DNA from: Papio anubis
Lineage: Eukaryota > Chordata > Mammalia > Primates > Cercopithecidae
Assembly: GCF_008728515.1 (NCBI RefSeq)
Contig: NC_044981.1
Span: 133,549,937 to 133,613,936 of the forward strand
Direction: 5' to 3'
DNA length: 64,000 bases
In this document: piece after piece, positions 26,333-38,845 of the stretch
How positions within the stretch are numbered: the stretch's first letter is position 1
Layout of the letters: every line of letters begins with the position of its first letter
Translations under genes and position numbers: made by a program
Notes under the pieces: model-generated
The model's input: only the letters and a program-made list of their open reading frames with translations
Database searches by the model: none
Told to the model about the DNA's origin: nothing

Positions 26333-26649
26333 TTTTTTTTTTTTTGAGATGGAGTCTCGTTCTGTTGCCCAGGTTGGAGTGCAATGGCACTATCTTGGCT
26401 CACTGCAACCTCTGTCTCCCAGGTTCAAGCAATTAATTGATTCTCATGCCTCAGACTCCCAAGTAGCTGGAATTACAGGTGTGCACCACCATGCCTGGCT
26501 TTTTTTTTTTTTTTTTTTTTAATGTATTTTTAGTAAACACAGGGTTTTACCATGTTGGCCAGCCTGGTCTCGAACTCATGGCCTCAGGGATTTGCTTGCC
26601 TCAGCCTCCTAAGTGCTGGGATTACAGGCATGAGCCACCACCCCAAGCC
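26333..26649 (-). mobile_element. Alu with internal T21 expansion
   Basis: Reverse-complement Alu. A run of 21 T at 26500-26520 replaces the usual AATTTTTGTATTT start in the middle of the element. Confidence 0.94.
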
Positions 26650-26913
26650 CAAAATGTCATTTTTCACCCATTGGATTGCCAAAGACCCAAAAGTTTGATA
26701 ATATACTCTATTAGAGAGGGGTTTAGGGAAACAAGTACTCTCATGCACTGGTGGTAGCATGCCTAAAACATATGGGTTCAATTTGGCAATATCTGTTAAA
26801 ATTATAAAAGGATATATATACTTTGACATAGCAGTTTCATCTTCAGAGATTTATCCCATAGTTATAAGGGTGCATGTGAGAAATAGCTGTGCACATGGCT
26901 ATTCATTGAAAAA

Positions 26914-27192
26914 TGCTTGTAATCCCAGCACTTTGGGAGGCTGAAAAGGGTGAATCATGAGTTCAGGAGTTCAAGACCAGCCTGGCCAAGATGGCGAAAC
27001 CCTGTCTCTACTAAAAATACAAAGATTAGCAGGGCTGGTGGCGGGCGCCTGTAATCCCAGCTACTCGGGAGGCTGAGGCAGAGAATCACTTGAACCCGGG
27101 AGGTGGAGGTTGCAGTGAGCCGAGATCGCACCACTGCACTCCAGCCTGGGTGACAGAGCGAGACACCATCTCAAACAACAACAACAACAACA
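26914..27192 (+). mobile_element. Alu lacking its first bases
   Basis: Begins GCTTGTAATCCCAGCAC and ends with a (CAA)n tail. Lies 264 bp from an oppositely oriented Alu. Antisense to LAMA2. Confidence 0.94.
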
Positions 27193-27294
27193 GAAAAACA
27201 ATGTTGAACAATGTTTGTAGTAAAAAATATTGAAAATATCCTTATGTCCATCAATAGGGGTTGCAATTAAACATGTTAAAAATGACGATGGAAA

Positions 27295-27560
27295 TGACAG
27301 CTAACACTGACATTATGCTTTGTAAGTGCTAAGCACTCTACAATGTGGCTTTGGATACATGCATTCATTAAATTCTCAAAACAACACACACAACCTTATG
27401 TGGTAAGAATCTTATAACTGTTACATTGATTTTAAAGATGAGGGAATTGAAGCATTGAGTACTTACATAACTTGTTCAAGGTTACAAAGATGACAGGTGG
27501 TAAAAGCAGGATTTGAACCTTCACAGTCTAGTACTAGAGTCAATGTTTAACCTCTATAAC
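27295..27560 (-). repeat. MIR/L2-like remnant
   Basis: TAAGTGCTAAGCACTCTACA, TTTAAAGATGAGGGAATTGA and GCAGGATTTGAACCTTCACA in order match this ancient repeat type in reverse orientation. Confidence 0.6.
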
Positions 27561-30195
27561 CTCTATGCTGATTGCTGAACACATTTGAGTGCATTCATTC
27601 AATGAAATACACAATCATAGATACATATGATATATTACATATACTTACACATATAATGAAGAAACTATCCAATATGGAATTAACTTCAAATTATATTACA
27701 CAAAAATTATACTGCGCTCTTATAATGTGTATAGCACATTTCCACCTATATAAAATGATGAAAAAGAAATATATATATATACTTATATGTGTGTGTATAT
27801 GAATGTGCATGTACATACATACATATGAGTGTATATTAATCTATTAAAACATGGAAGGATAGAAATAGAGAAAATAAGAGTTAAGTCCAAAATGCATGCT
27901 ACTTACTATTTCAGTGTTATTTATTCTTAAATTAATTTTGTCAGATAAAATGACTCATAAAAATACCAGCATTACTACCTGGAATATCTGCCTGCGGTGA
28001 AATATTTGTGACTTTGGCACCTGCAAAATGAAACTTATAACCAAGCAAGAAGTGTGTTTTATAAAGGGTGCTCTTAAAATGTATTCAGATGTTCAGAGGT
28101 TTTTATAGAAGGGTGACATTGAAGAAAATAAGGGAAGGGAGTTCTCAGTGTTAGCCAGCACTGCTGAAACCAGATGTTTCATTTTAAAAATACTTGTTTC
28201 TTAAGAGCAAAATGAAAACCAAAATACAGAATATGGAAGGGAAAAAAGCTGAGATTATGTCTCAGTTGAGTATCTCACAGAAATATAACTTTGGACAAAT
28301 TATTTTCCTCAGTGAACATTAAAAGTGTCATCTGTACTGTGCAAATTTCAATAATTTTCTTGCTCATTTTATGGTGTTATAGTATTTTGAGATTCATATG
28401 AAGTAAAGTTTAACACATTTTGGAGGCTATACATATGTACAGTTTTATAATCGACACTTTTAATTCTAAAATTCCCTGACTTAAATGATAATAAAAATCA
28501 GATCATACAATTTCAATGAAGTGTTCAAGATTTCTTGTTTAATAGGGAAGTCCTCTAACATGCGAACTTACTGCTTTCAAGTAAGTACATTACACAGTAT
28601 TTTAGATTTGTCTTCACTTTATTTCTTTTTATCTTGAGTAGATAAATCATTAGAATAAATAGTCTTGGTAGAGACTACACATTTCATCACACATATAAGT
28701 AGGTCAGACTTTGGCCTTTTTAACTCAAAAGAAGAAGGAGGAGAAGAAAGAAGAAAAAGAAAACAATGGCCAAAGTTTCCAAATAAAGGTGAGCATTTTT
28801 TACAAGAAATATGAGAAAGTTGTTGATGTTTCTACTAAGTTCCCCAATTCCCATAAACTATAGGCACCCTTTTAGAACAAAGGAGTACAAACTGTTCTTT
28901 ACTATTTTCTAAGAAAACAGAGTTCCTGCCATACAAAGGCAGACAGACCCTCAGGACATTCCAAAGTTCCTGCTAAGAGTTCAAAGTGGGCCATGAAAGC
29001 CGTCCTATCAATCACAACATAAAACACACACTTTCTCACACTCTCACAGGGGTGCAAATATTTATGCAGCTTTGGACACTTATTTTCTTCATATGCTTTC
29101 ACATCAGAGGAGCAATTGTATACTTCTTGCAGGGGACAACCTTTATGTATTTTGTGAACTTTAACATATTGCGTTGGATTTTGTAGTATTTATTTTATAT
29201 AGTATTTTTTGAAGAACTTAAAATTTCTGTTGTTTCTCTCTTTTTGCTCAATCTTAACTGAACATCCCTCCCACACAGACCAGCTGTTTCTGTATTTAAA
29301 ACAAGGCAAGTAATTTAGCATCATAAATACCAAATTGCATCTTAAGGTCATAGTCAAAAGCTTTTATGTATCATTAATTTTCAGGCTCCTCATCAATTTT
29401 TCTCTTTGAGCTACCATTTAGATCTTGGTATGTGAAAATACACGGGACTTGTGTTATCAGTTAAAACAGAATGCTATCTCTGGCTACTAACGACTATTAT
29501 AAACCATTTCCAATTAAATGTATAATGTCCCGTGTACTTGCGTGGAAATGGCAACAGCAAAGGTTTTCCTAATCCAAAACTCCATAAGCTCTCTGGTTCA
29601 TTTAACAAAAATGTCGCCTCCCACAGAGGAAGAAGGAAAACACCTCCTTCCGTTAACCCATACCCTAACTGCTGAGACAGAAAAATACTGAGCTTTAACT
29701 GTCTCCTAAACTTAGGCCACTTGTCATTCTTTGAAGTAATCATTTTATATTTTAAAATATCAGAAATTTCTTTGAAATTCACTAAAAGTGAATTATAAAG
29801 AAAACCTATATGTATGACCATCTGATCTTTGGTAGACATGTATTCAATGATGAATAAGCAGTAGCTTGATAAACGAATGACTTTTTATCACTTCAAAATC
29901 TACAACTTAAATTCTGAAAGTAATCATGTATTAAAAAGCTACCTGAAAATCTTATTGATTACATTTATTTCCTCAGCTGTCAAAGCATTTTATATATTTT
30001 AAAACCCCAAACCACTTACTTTATTTTATCATTAAGAAAAAAATGGTCCTAGGAAAGATATACAATATGCTCAAAGTCAAATTGCAAATAATGGCAGAGG
30101 GTGTTGGTCTTGGCTTTCAGTTCTGTGTCTCCACATGTGTTCATAAACACTATTTGCTTGGGACAACATATTTTCTGTTACATTTTATTTCGTTA

Positions 30196-30745
30196 TCGTG
30201 GTTTTAAAATATGGTCCCAAATTCCTTGATGATCTTTCCAGTGAGTGTCACTGAAGTCTTTGCCCTGTGTCTTGAATCTGAATGGGTTTGTGATTGCTTT
30301 GACCAATGGAACACTGTGGAAGTAGTCTGTAGCTTCTGAGGTAAGATTATAAAAGACTGCTGAGCTTTTGCCTTGTGTTCTGATTACCTATTCTTTTGGA
30401 ACCCTAAAGGAAGCTGCCTCAGGCCACCATGTTTTGAGGAAGCCCAAGCTACATATCTAGGTCATGCGTGGGATGCCTGGTTATCTATCTAGCTGAGCTC
30501 AGCCTTTGAGTTTTTGTAGCCCAGGCACCAGATATATCAGTGAAGAAGCCTCCAGCCATTCAATTCACCCCTACCATTTAAGTTTGCCTGGCTGAGACCT
30601 CAGATATTATGGAGTAAAGACAAGCCATCTCTACAATGCATTGTCCAAATTCTTTACCTGCAAAATCTGTGAACATATTAAAATAGCTGTTTTACACTGC
30701 TAATTCTGATGTTGTTTGTTAATCAGGTTGGCAATAGGTAACGGG
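30196..30745 (+). mobile_element. MaLR-like LTR, diverged
   Basis: GGTCCCAAATTCCTTGATGA, AGCTGAGCTCAGCCTTTGAG and TCAGTGAAGAAGCCTCCAGC resemble older MLT1-type LTRs. Boundaries approximate. Confidence 0.5.
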
Positions 30746-33255
30746 TACATTTTTAGGTCTGATGTAGTGTACTTGGCTAGTTTAATAAATTCATCCACCA
30801 CGGGTCAAAAGTTAGGCTGTTCTACAGCTTTATTTCTTAATCTTTCTTTGGGGCCTATAATTATTCCATCTATTCATATACTATTTTTGTGATCCCAGAA
30901 TAGATTGACGTCGCCTTTACTTTTTTAGTCAAATTTCTTTAAAAAATTTCCCTGTATAATTGTGTAATTTTTTAATTTAAAATAATTAAGAATCAAATAA
31001 TTAAGACAAAAACAAGGAATTTCACTCTCTCTAAAAAAGTGATAAAATCTAGCAATATACTTTAAATTAATTAATAAAAGTTCAAAAAGAAAGAGAAAAT
31101 AACATCCAGGCAAAATATTCTTCAGGCAAGGTAAGTTGCATAATAAATTTTCAGCAAATTAATGTGATAATAGACATTTTTAGAGTTACATTATATTTAG
31201 CTAATGAGAACTGAAGAAATGTTAATGTGTATAATAATCATTAGGCAAGCACATATATCATATTATTAAATTTTCTAATATCTTACTTTACATATCTGAC
31301 ATTCAAGAAAATTTGATCATCTTTCTGGACAAAATAAAATTCCATTATAATTTTAGTGATTATTAGGTAATTCAATAGGCATATTTTTATATATGGCTTG
31401 GTGTTAAGCTTGGTCCTATCCAAAGCATGTATAAATCTAAGAATACAGCAAAGAGAATGAATACATTTCTATTTTGGTACAATTCATGAAAATATAAATC
31501 TCTATTTTATATCATGGTAGAAAGATAGAAAAGCCCGGTAGCTCTATCAACAAATGGAAAATGTTGGGGTGAAGCAAAGTTTGGTCTTTTGAAGAGGTGC
31601 TGACCATGCAGAATAAGTGAAGGGAAACACAGGAGCACCAGGGTCTTTGAATCTTCTTGTTAGAATTCATTCACTTCTCACTAAGACTTGGTAAAAGCAA
31701 AACTGGATATTTTGGTAGCATAGTAATTGGTAAGAGCCTATTCTTTTTGTCCACAAACTCTATGTACTGAAATACCTAAGGTTTATGGTGTATTTTGTTC
31801 CAGTTCAGTCGGTTCTAAGTCCCTTGGCCCCTGGAAGTTTCCTGCTTGTCTTTCACATGAGCATTCAATAAGGAATGTACAATTTGCTCAGATAGGCAGA
31901 CTAAGTTCTTGTACGGGTTTGAATTATGAAATTATCTTCTTAACATTTCAGAAATATGTGTAAGATTTTACTCCTAGTTTTAAAAATCATACATTTATAT
32001 CTAAAATAAACTAGAATAAGACCTGATGAACTTAATTTACTAGATTTCATTCACTCAAAAACATAGACCTCAATTTACAGTACAATACTAAGATGAAACT
32101 GGCTGAGTAATTGACAGACTTTTCTTTCCTTTATTTGGTTTCATAAAGACACAGAGTCAATGATATGTTTTATGCCCCCTATTATATTCCTAGGTGGTTT
32201 ATCTATTGAATACTTAAAACATTGTACATGTAATTAAATTTTCTAAATAACATAAAAGTACATACACAATTAATAATGAGCATATTGACTTACTTGCATC
32301 AATATGGCTTATATTTAAAAAGTACAGTTTTGATTTTGCAACTATTTATAAAATGCACCCCAAAGAAATATTTTGTTTTTAATGAAATTTACTTATTCAA
32401 TTTAAACTGTATTTATCCTAATAGATTTCTTATTACAAAAAAATTCCAAGATAACATGTATATGGTAGACGAAATATCACTACTAATTCTTTTTTCAACT
32501 TACCTCTCATCTTTGTTATACTTTGAACATCCTGATTCTGTGGTGTAAGTAAAATACTCAAGAAAGTCAGCAAAACAGGGTGCCCTCTGAGGGGTTTCTA
32601 CATAATAACAACTAGATTGGAAGAATTATTATAATGAATGTTTGACTTTTTGGATTTTCATCTATATGTGGTATTATGTGGACATCATTTAAATTGGTTG
32701 CATATTTGGACATTAATTATTGGAGGCTTTTCTAATTATAAATACAGTATTTTTATATAATGCATATATCTCCAGGCTTTGCAAACCAATGGATAGAAAT
32801 AAAGTCTCACATTGGAGTCCAGTAAGAATAGTTCTTAGGCCCTTATAAATCTCCAAAGCAAATTTGTTCTGGCCTCCCATCAAGATAACTCTTCATTACG
32901 TGGCTGCTACTTCACATAGTGAGAACTTTGCTTCAAGCAAAGCTGGCCTTAACCCTCAGGATATCAAGCCTGCTCTTGGTCAGATGTGGAAAAAAAAAAA
33001 AAAAGAGTTCTTCAACCCTGTGTCAAAATTTGTCTCATAACATTTTTCACAAAAATATCTTCTTAACTTTCAGTCCTTCTTTTTGCTCTACTGGAGTGGA
33101 GTTTCAAACCTGTTTTTCAAGACCCTTAGTGAAGGGGAGAGGGAAAAAAAGGACAAATACCATGAAATCGCCATGATTTTTTTTATCCCATTGTTTTCTT
33201 CAAATCTTGTGCACAAAATACTTCCTTTCTGTTTAAAGAAGAAGGCCTTCACATG

Positions 33256-33697
33256 CAGTTGACACCTGAACAACACAGGTGTGAACTGTGCAGGTCCGGT
33301 CCACTTATGCGTGGATTTTCTTCTGTCTCTGCCGCCCCTGAGATGGCAAGATCAACTCCTCCTCTTCTTCCTCTTCCTTAGCCTACTGAACATGAAGATG
33401 ATGCAGATGAAGACCTTTAAGATGATCCACTTTCACTTGATGAACAACAATATATTTTATCTTCCTTATGATTTTCTTAATAACATTTTCTTTTCTCTAA
33501 CACTTTAGTGTAAGAATACAGTATATATACATATGAAATACAAAATATGTTAATAAATTGTTTATGTTATCAGTAAGACTTCTGTTCAACAGTAGACTAT
33601 TAGTAGTTATGCTTTTAGAGAGTTAAAAATTATAAACAAATTTTCAACTGTGTAGAGATCAGCATCCCTAACCCCTGCATTGTTCAACGGTCAACTG
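33256..33697. mobile_element. Tigger-type non-autonomous DNA transposon
   Basis: Terminal inverted repeats CAGTTGACACCTGAACAACA and, reversed, CAGTTGACCGTTGAACAATG. Inside it reads like pogo/Tigger derivatives (CTTCCTTATGATTTTCTTAA). TA follows the right end as expected for its target site. No transposase frame. Confidence 0.8.
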
Positions 33698-33701
33698 TAC
33701 A

Positions 33702-34352
33702 TTGTGTTAGTTTCCTATTGTTACCATAACAAACTTAGCAGTTGAAAGCAACACAAATATATTATCTCATGGTTCTGTAGGTGAATATTCCAACATATGC
33801 GTCCTTGTTGGAATATTGTTGTTCTGTAGGTGAATATTCCAACATGGGTCTCCTTTAGTTAAAAGGACTAAAATGATGGTGTTGGCGTGGATACATTCCT
33901 TTCTGGTGGCTCTAGAGGAGAATCTATTTCCTTGTTCACTCAGGTTGTTGGCAGAATTCAGTTCTTGTGGTTGTGGAACTGAGGTTCCCATTTTCTTGCT
34001 CTTTGTCAGCCAATGCTCTTTCCCAGGTTCTAGAGGTCATTCACATTCCTTGGTCTAAGGGACTCTCCATCTTTAAAGCCAGCAATGATGAATGAATTAT
34101 TTTTCATGCTTCAAATTTCTCCTTCCTCTTCTTCCATTGTTTCATCACTCTGACCCCCTCTTCTACTTTTAAGGTCTCACGTGACTGGATTTGGTCCACC
34201 TGGATAATGCAGGATTATCTTCCCACCTTAAGGTTCTTAAATTTAGTCACATTTGCAAAGTCTCTTTTGCCATGTAACAGGGAACATATTTACAGGTTCT
34301 GGAAATTCAGCTATAGGTATCTTGGAGGAGGGCATTATTTAGCCTACAACAT
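33702..34352 (+). repeat. Medium-reiterated interspersed repeat (family not named)
   Basis: Starts TGTTAGTTTCCTATTGTTACC and ends GGCATTATTTAGCCTACAAC. Directly abuts the Tigger element. Contains a local 49-bp duplication at 33772-33845. Confidence 0.65.
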
Positions 34353-36559
34353 ATAAATCAATCAATATAAAGAAATTCCTGAGGGATTCACTAGCCAGAA
34401 TTTTAATTTGAAATCCATTGCTATTATTATTATTTTGAAATAATAAAATGTAAACATTTGGGGGAAGGTAAATATGGAGAAAAAATCAGGAACATACGTA
34501 TCTAGATTTTGTGCTAAGACACAGGATGGCCGCACAGTCTTCAGAAACTAATAGGAGTTAGCAGATTAAATTGTAACACCTAGGAAAGGAAGGCTTACAT
34601 TTAAAATTCTGACAGCCTTCTAACAACAGGACTGCAGCCCTGGCAGACACTGCTATAATAAGAATATATACCTTTCTATCTATGTAATGTCATTTAAGTA
34701 GAAAGAAGCTGAGATCTCCTTAGAATATAAATCATGTCAAAAGTAAGAGTTAAACTCCAAAATAAATTTGGTAAAACTTAAAGCGAGTTTTCTAAGCCTA
34801 GCACATATTGACACAAATTAGGACCATATTGTACATATGCTGTATGATGATAATATTCTGCCAAACAAGAAAATGTCTTCTTTAAATAGACAGCTATATT
34901 TTTCAGGTTATTGTGCTGAAAGGAAAGAACTTCATATAATGCAGTTTCAATCAAAGGGACATAAGAGATCACTACTGTATCTATATTACTTTTTGAAATG
35001 TATTTGGAACTCCATATATATTGCATGGCTATATTGATACTAACTACATAGAGGTTGAAGGCATTTATTTGTTTATAAATAAATGTCACTAACATCTAAT
35101 GGCATGCCATTTCAGAAGCTGGACATTTTCTTCAAGCAGTTAAATCATTTTATGTTTAAAATGCACTAAATGATATTTTGTAGGGCGTATGTTCCACTCG
35201 GTTGGGTTTTATTAAAAAAAAATTTAGACTCACTATTTTAATCATCAATGTAAAAAGAAAGAGGAGAAAAGTGCATGGGTAATTTAAGGAACTAAAGGAC
35301 AAAGGAATCATGTGTATGCCTAGAAAAAAAGTGGCTTCTGACGGTGCTGCCTTAGCAGCCTAGAACAATTCAATGTCAACATGAATGGAAGGAAAGTGAA
35401 TAACCAGAATATAATATTGTAAAACATTTTTCCATTCTCCAAGTCATAGGTATATTTTTATACTGTTTACTATATAATAGAGATATTATGTAGTATAATT
35501 CATACTTCAGAGCACTGTGGGAAAATCAAATCAGATAATGCAGGCAAAACAATTAACACTGTGCTAGGTATACACATGAACACTTAATACATTCCAAATA
35601 TACACATGAATGCTCCATACATTTCAGTTACTATTTGTCTAAGAAATAAGGCAACTATTTAAATGATTGGTAGTAATTCCTATGTGTTCAGTAAAGCATA
35701 ATTTCCAAACATTAACCTATGCCTTCTTTGTTGCTATGTTTTGTGCTGAATATAATAAATAGATGAACAGATTAATTTTTGCATAAGTAATTTAATGTTA
35801 TATAAATTAGCCTTGCTTTGGGGAACATATAGAAAAAAACTCCGTTCTAAAAAAGAAGGAAATGCAATGGAGTTAAAGCACTGTCAAGGACTATATACTG
35901 TTCCTTTAATTTGTGGCAGAGTGCTACTGATATTTAGTGTACAGCATAATAAATGTGTACTGTACCACTTTACCTTTATCCTTTAGGCCAAGGATACTAA
36001 ATATCCTCTAAGGCATTGTGTAGTCCTATAAAACAAAGACTTGTCTTGAATACAGTACCAATAGCATTTAGGGAGATAATGGGAAATTGCTGTAGCTTGA
36101 GGGTTTCTCATCACTCTCTTAGATTCCATGGTCAATTATTTTAATCTCTAGTTTTACTGTATTCACTTGGCTAAACCACAACTTCAGTTAAATCTAATCT
36201 CTATCTTCTCTGTACCCGCAACTGTTGAGCTGGATACATCTGAAGAAACTCACAGTACCTGTTGACTGACCTTGCCTCAAATTCATGATTACTAAGCTCA
36301 TGTAGATCCCTAATGCTGTCTGCTCCATGTTCTTTGCTATGTTCCTGGATACTGTTTCACACTTTCTCCTTTCTCCTTGAATCTTCAGCATTCTCCTCCC
36401 ATATTCTCATACTCAATTATTTTCTATTTTCTAAGAATATAAAGACCAATAGAAGAGACTTCCACATGTCCCAGCACCATTCCACCCCCTACAAAAGTAT
36501 CTATGCCCTTATTTTCTTTCTAGAAAAACACAAGTCTACACTTGCCGTCTCCATATTCT

Positions 36560-37900
36560 TTCTTCTCATTCTCTCTTAAATCCACTCCAGTTCCCATGTT
36601 GTCCTTCACTCCACTGAATTACTCTTCTCAAGGTCATTAGTCGAATGCATTGCTATATCCAATGGTCAATTCTCATTTCTTACCTTACTTGGCCCATCAA
36701 CAGTATCAGACAAAGGTGATCACTTGATTCATTCAAATGACTTTCAATACAAAACTTCTGTGGTTTTTCTTCTACTTTTTTGGCCACTGATCCTTAGGCT
36801 CCTTTCTACTTCCTCCTCAGTATCCTAACTTCTAAATGTTGGGGTGCTGTAGGGTCCAATCCTTAGATCTCTTATTTTGTCTCTTATTATTCATTTCCTT
36901 GGTTATCACATCTAGTTTCCTGGTTTAAACGACATCTGTATTGATGATTCAAACATTTTTCATCTTCAGTTCAGATGCCCCTGACCCAATGAACTTCAGA
37001 CTTCTATACTAGCTATCAATTTAACATTTCCACCTCGATATATAATAGGCATCTCTAACTTTATATAAATAGCTAAGCTTATGATCTTCCTTAAAAAAAT
37101 TTGTTTTTACCACAGTCTTCCCTAGCTAAGTCAATGACAAGTCTCTTAGTTGCTCAGGTCATAATTGGGAAATAATTCTCAACTCTTCTCTTTCTTTCAT
37201 GTTCCACAGCCAAACTATTAGCATATCTTTTTAGCATTACCTTCAAAATGTATCTGGACTCAAACCACACTTGACCATTTTCACCATCATCACTGTGGTC
37301 CAAGCCTTCATAGCTAATGACTGGATGAATGCCAAGTCTCTTACCTGGTCTATCTGTTTGTCCTCGCTCAATCAGTTCTCAAGGTAACAATCATACTAAC
37401 CCTTTTAAAACATAACTCAGATCACTACATGTCTGTGCTTCACATTGCATTGCAAGAAAAATGTGAAGACATTAACTACAAAGTGCCAGAGGCCTACTGT
37501 ATTTTCCCCTTCCCCACATCCTTCAACTCTCCCCTACTCTTACCCCATCCTTGAGGTTCTTTGAACATGCCAGGCACATTCATATCTTAGGGTCTTTGCA
37601 CTTACTTTCTCTTTCTCTCAAGACCCTCTTGCTCCAGATACCCACATAATTTTTTCCTAGTCATTTTCAGTTCTCTGACCTAATATTCCATCTAAAATTA
37701 AAGCCTATTCAATCACTATCATCCTTCCTAGGCCCTCCATGCTCTACTTTTTTTCTTGTCATTTATCACTATCTAACATACTATATATTTTATGTGCTTA
37801 TCTAATTAATACTTTCTCTTCTAACAAGAATGTAAGTTTCATGACGTCTAAGTTGTATTTGCTGTTTGGAAACTAGAAAGTTTCTGGCAAGTTAATATAT
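36560..37900 (+). repeat. Ancient LINE-like repeat, about 1.3 kb, degraded
   Basis: Ordered matches to a mammal-wide repeat consensus: GTTGCTCAGGTCATAATTGG, GTCCAAGCCTTCATAGCTAA, CCCTTTTAAAACATAACTCAGATC, CTTTGAACATGCCAGGCACA, TCACTATCTAACATACTATA and ACAAGAATGTAAGTTTCATG. Family uncertain (L2-like). No open frame. Confidence 0.5.
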
Positions 37901-38545
37901 CTAGAATCAAACCACCAATCAAATTATCAAATATATGCAGGATCAATGAATACATAAATTAGTCAATCAAATGCTCCTCTTAAAATTACTTTTTTAACAG
38001 TTATTCCTTACTTTTGTAATAGTTATTCCTTTCAGTATCTATCCTGAATGTCTAAAACCATATAATGGATTAGTTGAGAGCAGTAAAGAATCCATCAGGA
38101 GACTTAGAGCCACAGCTGGAGAAAGGTGCTATTGTGCATGAAAGATTAACGTCATCTATTTTATACATTTTTCTTATGTCTGCATTTACTGGACTAATCA
38201 ATTAGCTAGAACAGGGGTCTCTAGAGTTTGGTTTTACAATATTATAATTAAAAATGCTTTCAGAGTATATGCTCTCTCTTTCCACCTGTACTACATACAT
38301 GTGTTATGATAGTAATATATTATTAAAATGTAAATAAGTAATTTAAAATATGAGAAATGAAATAAACACTATTTTAAAATAATTTAATTGTTGACATAAA
38401 ATTCCCTTTTACTCTCAACAATATATTACAATCTTTTTTAGAAACCAGTATAATCAACTATGCTTTTCTTATTTTTGAAAATCTTGGTTTAATAATTAAA
38501 AATATTACTAAATGTTGACATTTGAAGGTCCGTTTCTAGGTTCAG

Positions 38546-38845
38546 TTTTTTTTTTTTTTTTTTGAGATGGAGTCTTGCTCTGTTGCCCAGGCTGGAGTGC
38601 AGTGATACAATCTCAGCTCACTGCAACCTCTGTCTCCCAGGTTCAAATGATTCTCCCGCCTCAGCCTCCCAAGTAGGTGGGATTACAGGCATGTGCCACC
38701 ATGCCCGGCTAATTTTTGTATTTTTAGCAGAGACAGGGTTTCACCGTGTTGGCCAGGCTGGTCTTGAACTCCTGACCTCAAGTGATCCACCCGCCTTGGC
38801 CTCCCAAAGTGCTGGAAATACGGGCATGAGCCACCGTGCCTTGCC
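38546..38845 (-). mobile_element. Alu, full length
   Basis: T18 tract followed by the reverse-complement Alu, ending GAGCCACCGTGCCTTGCC. Confidence 0.95.
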
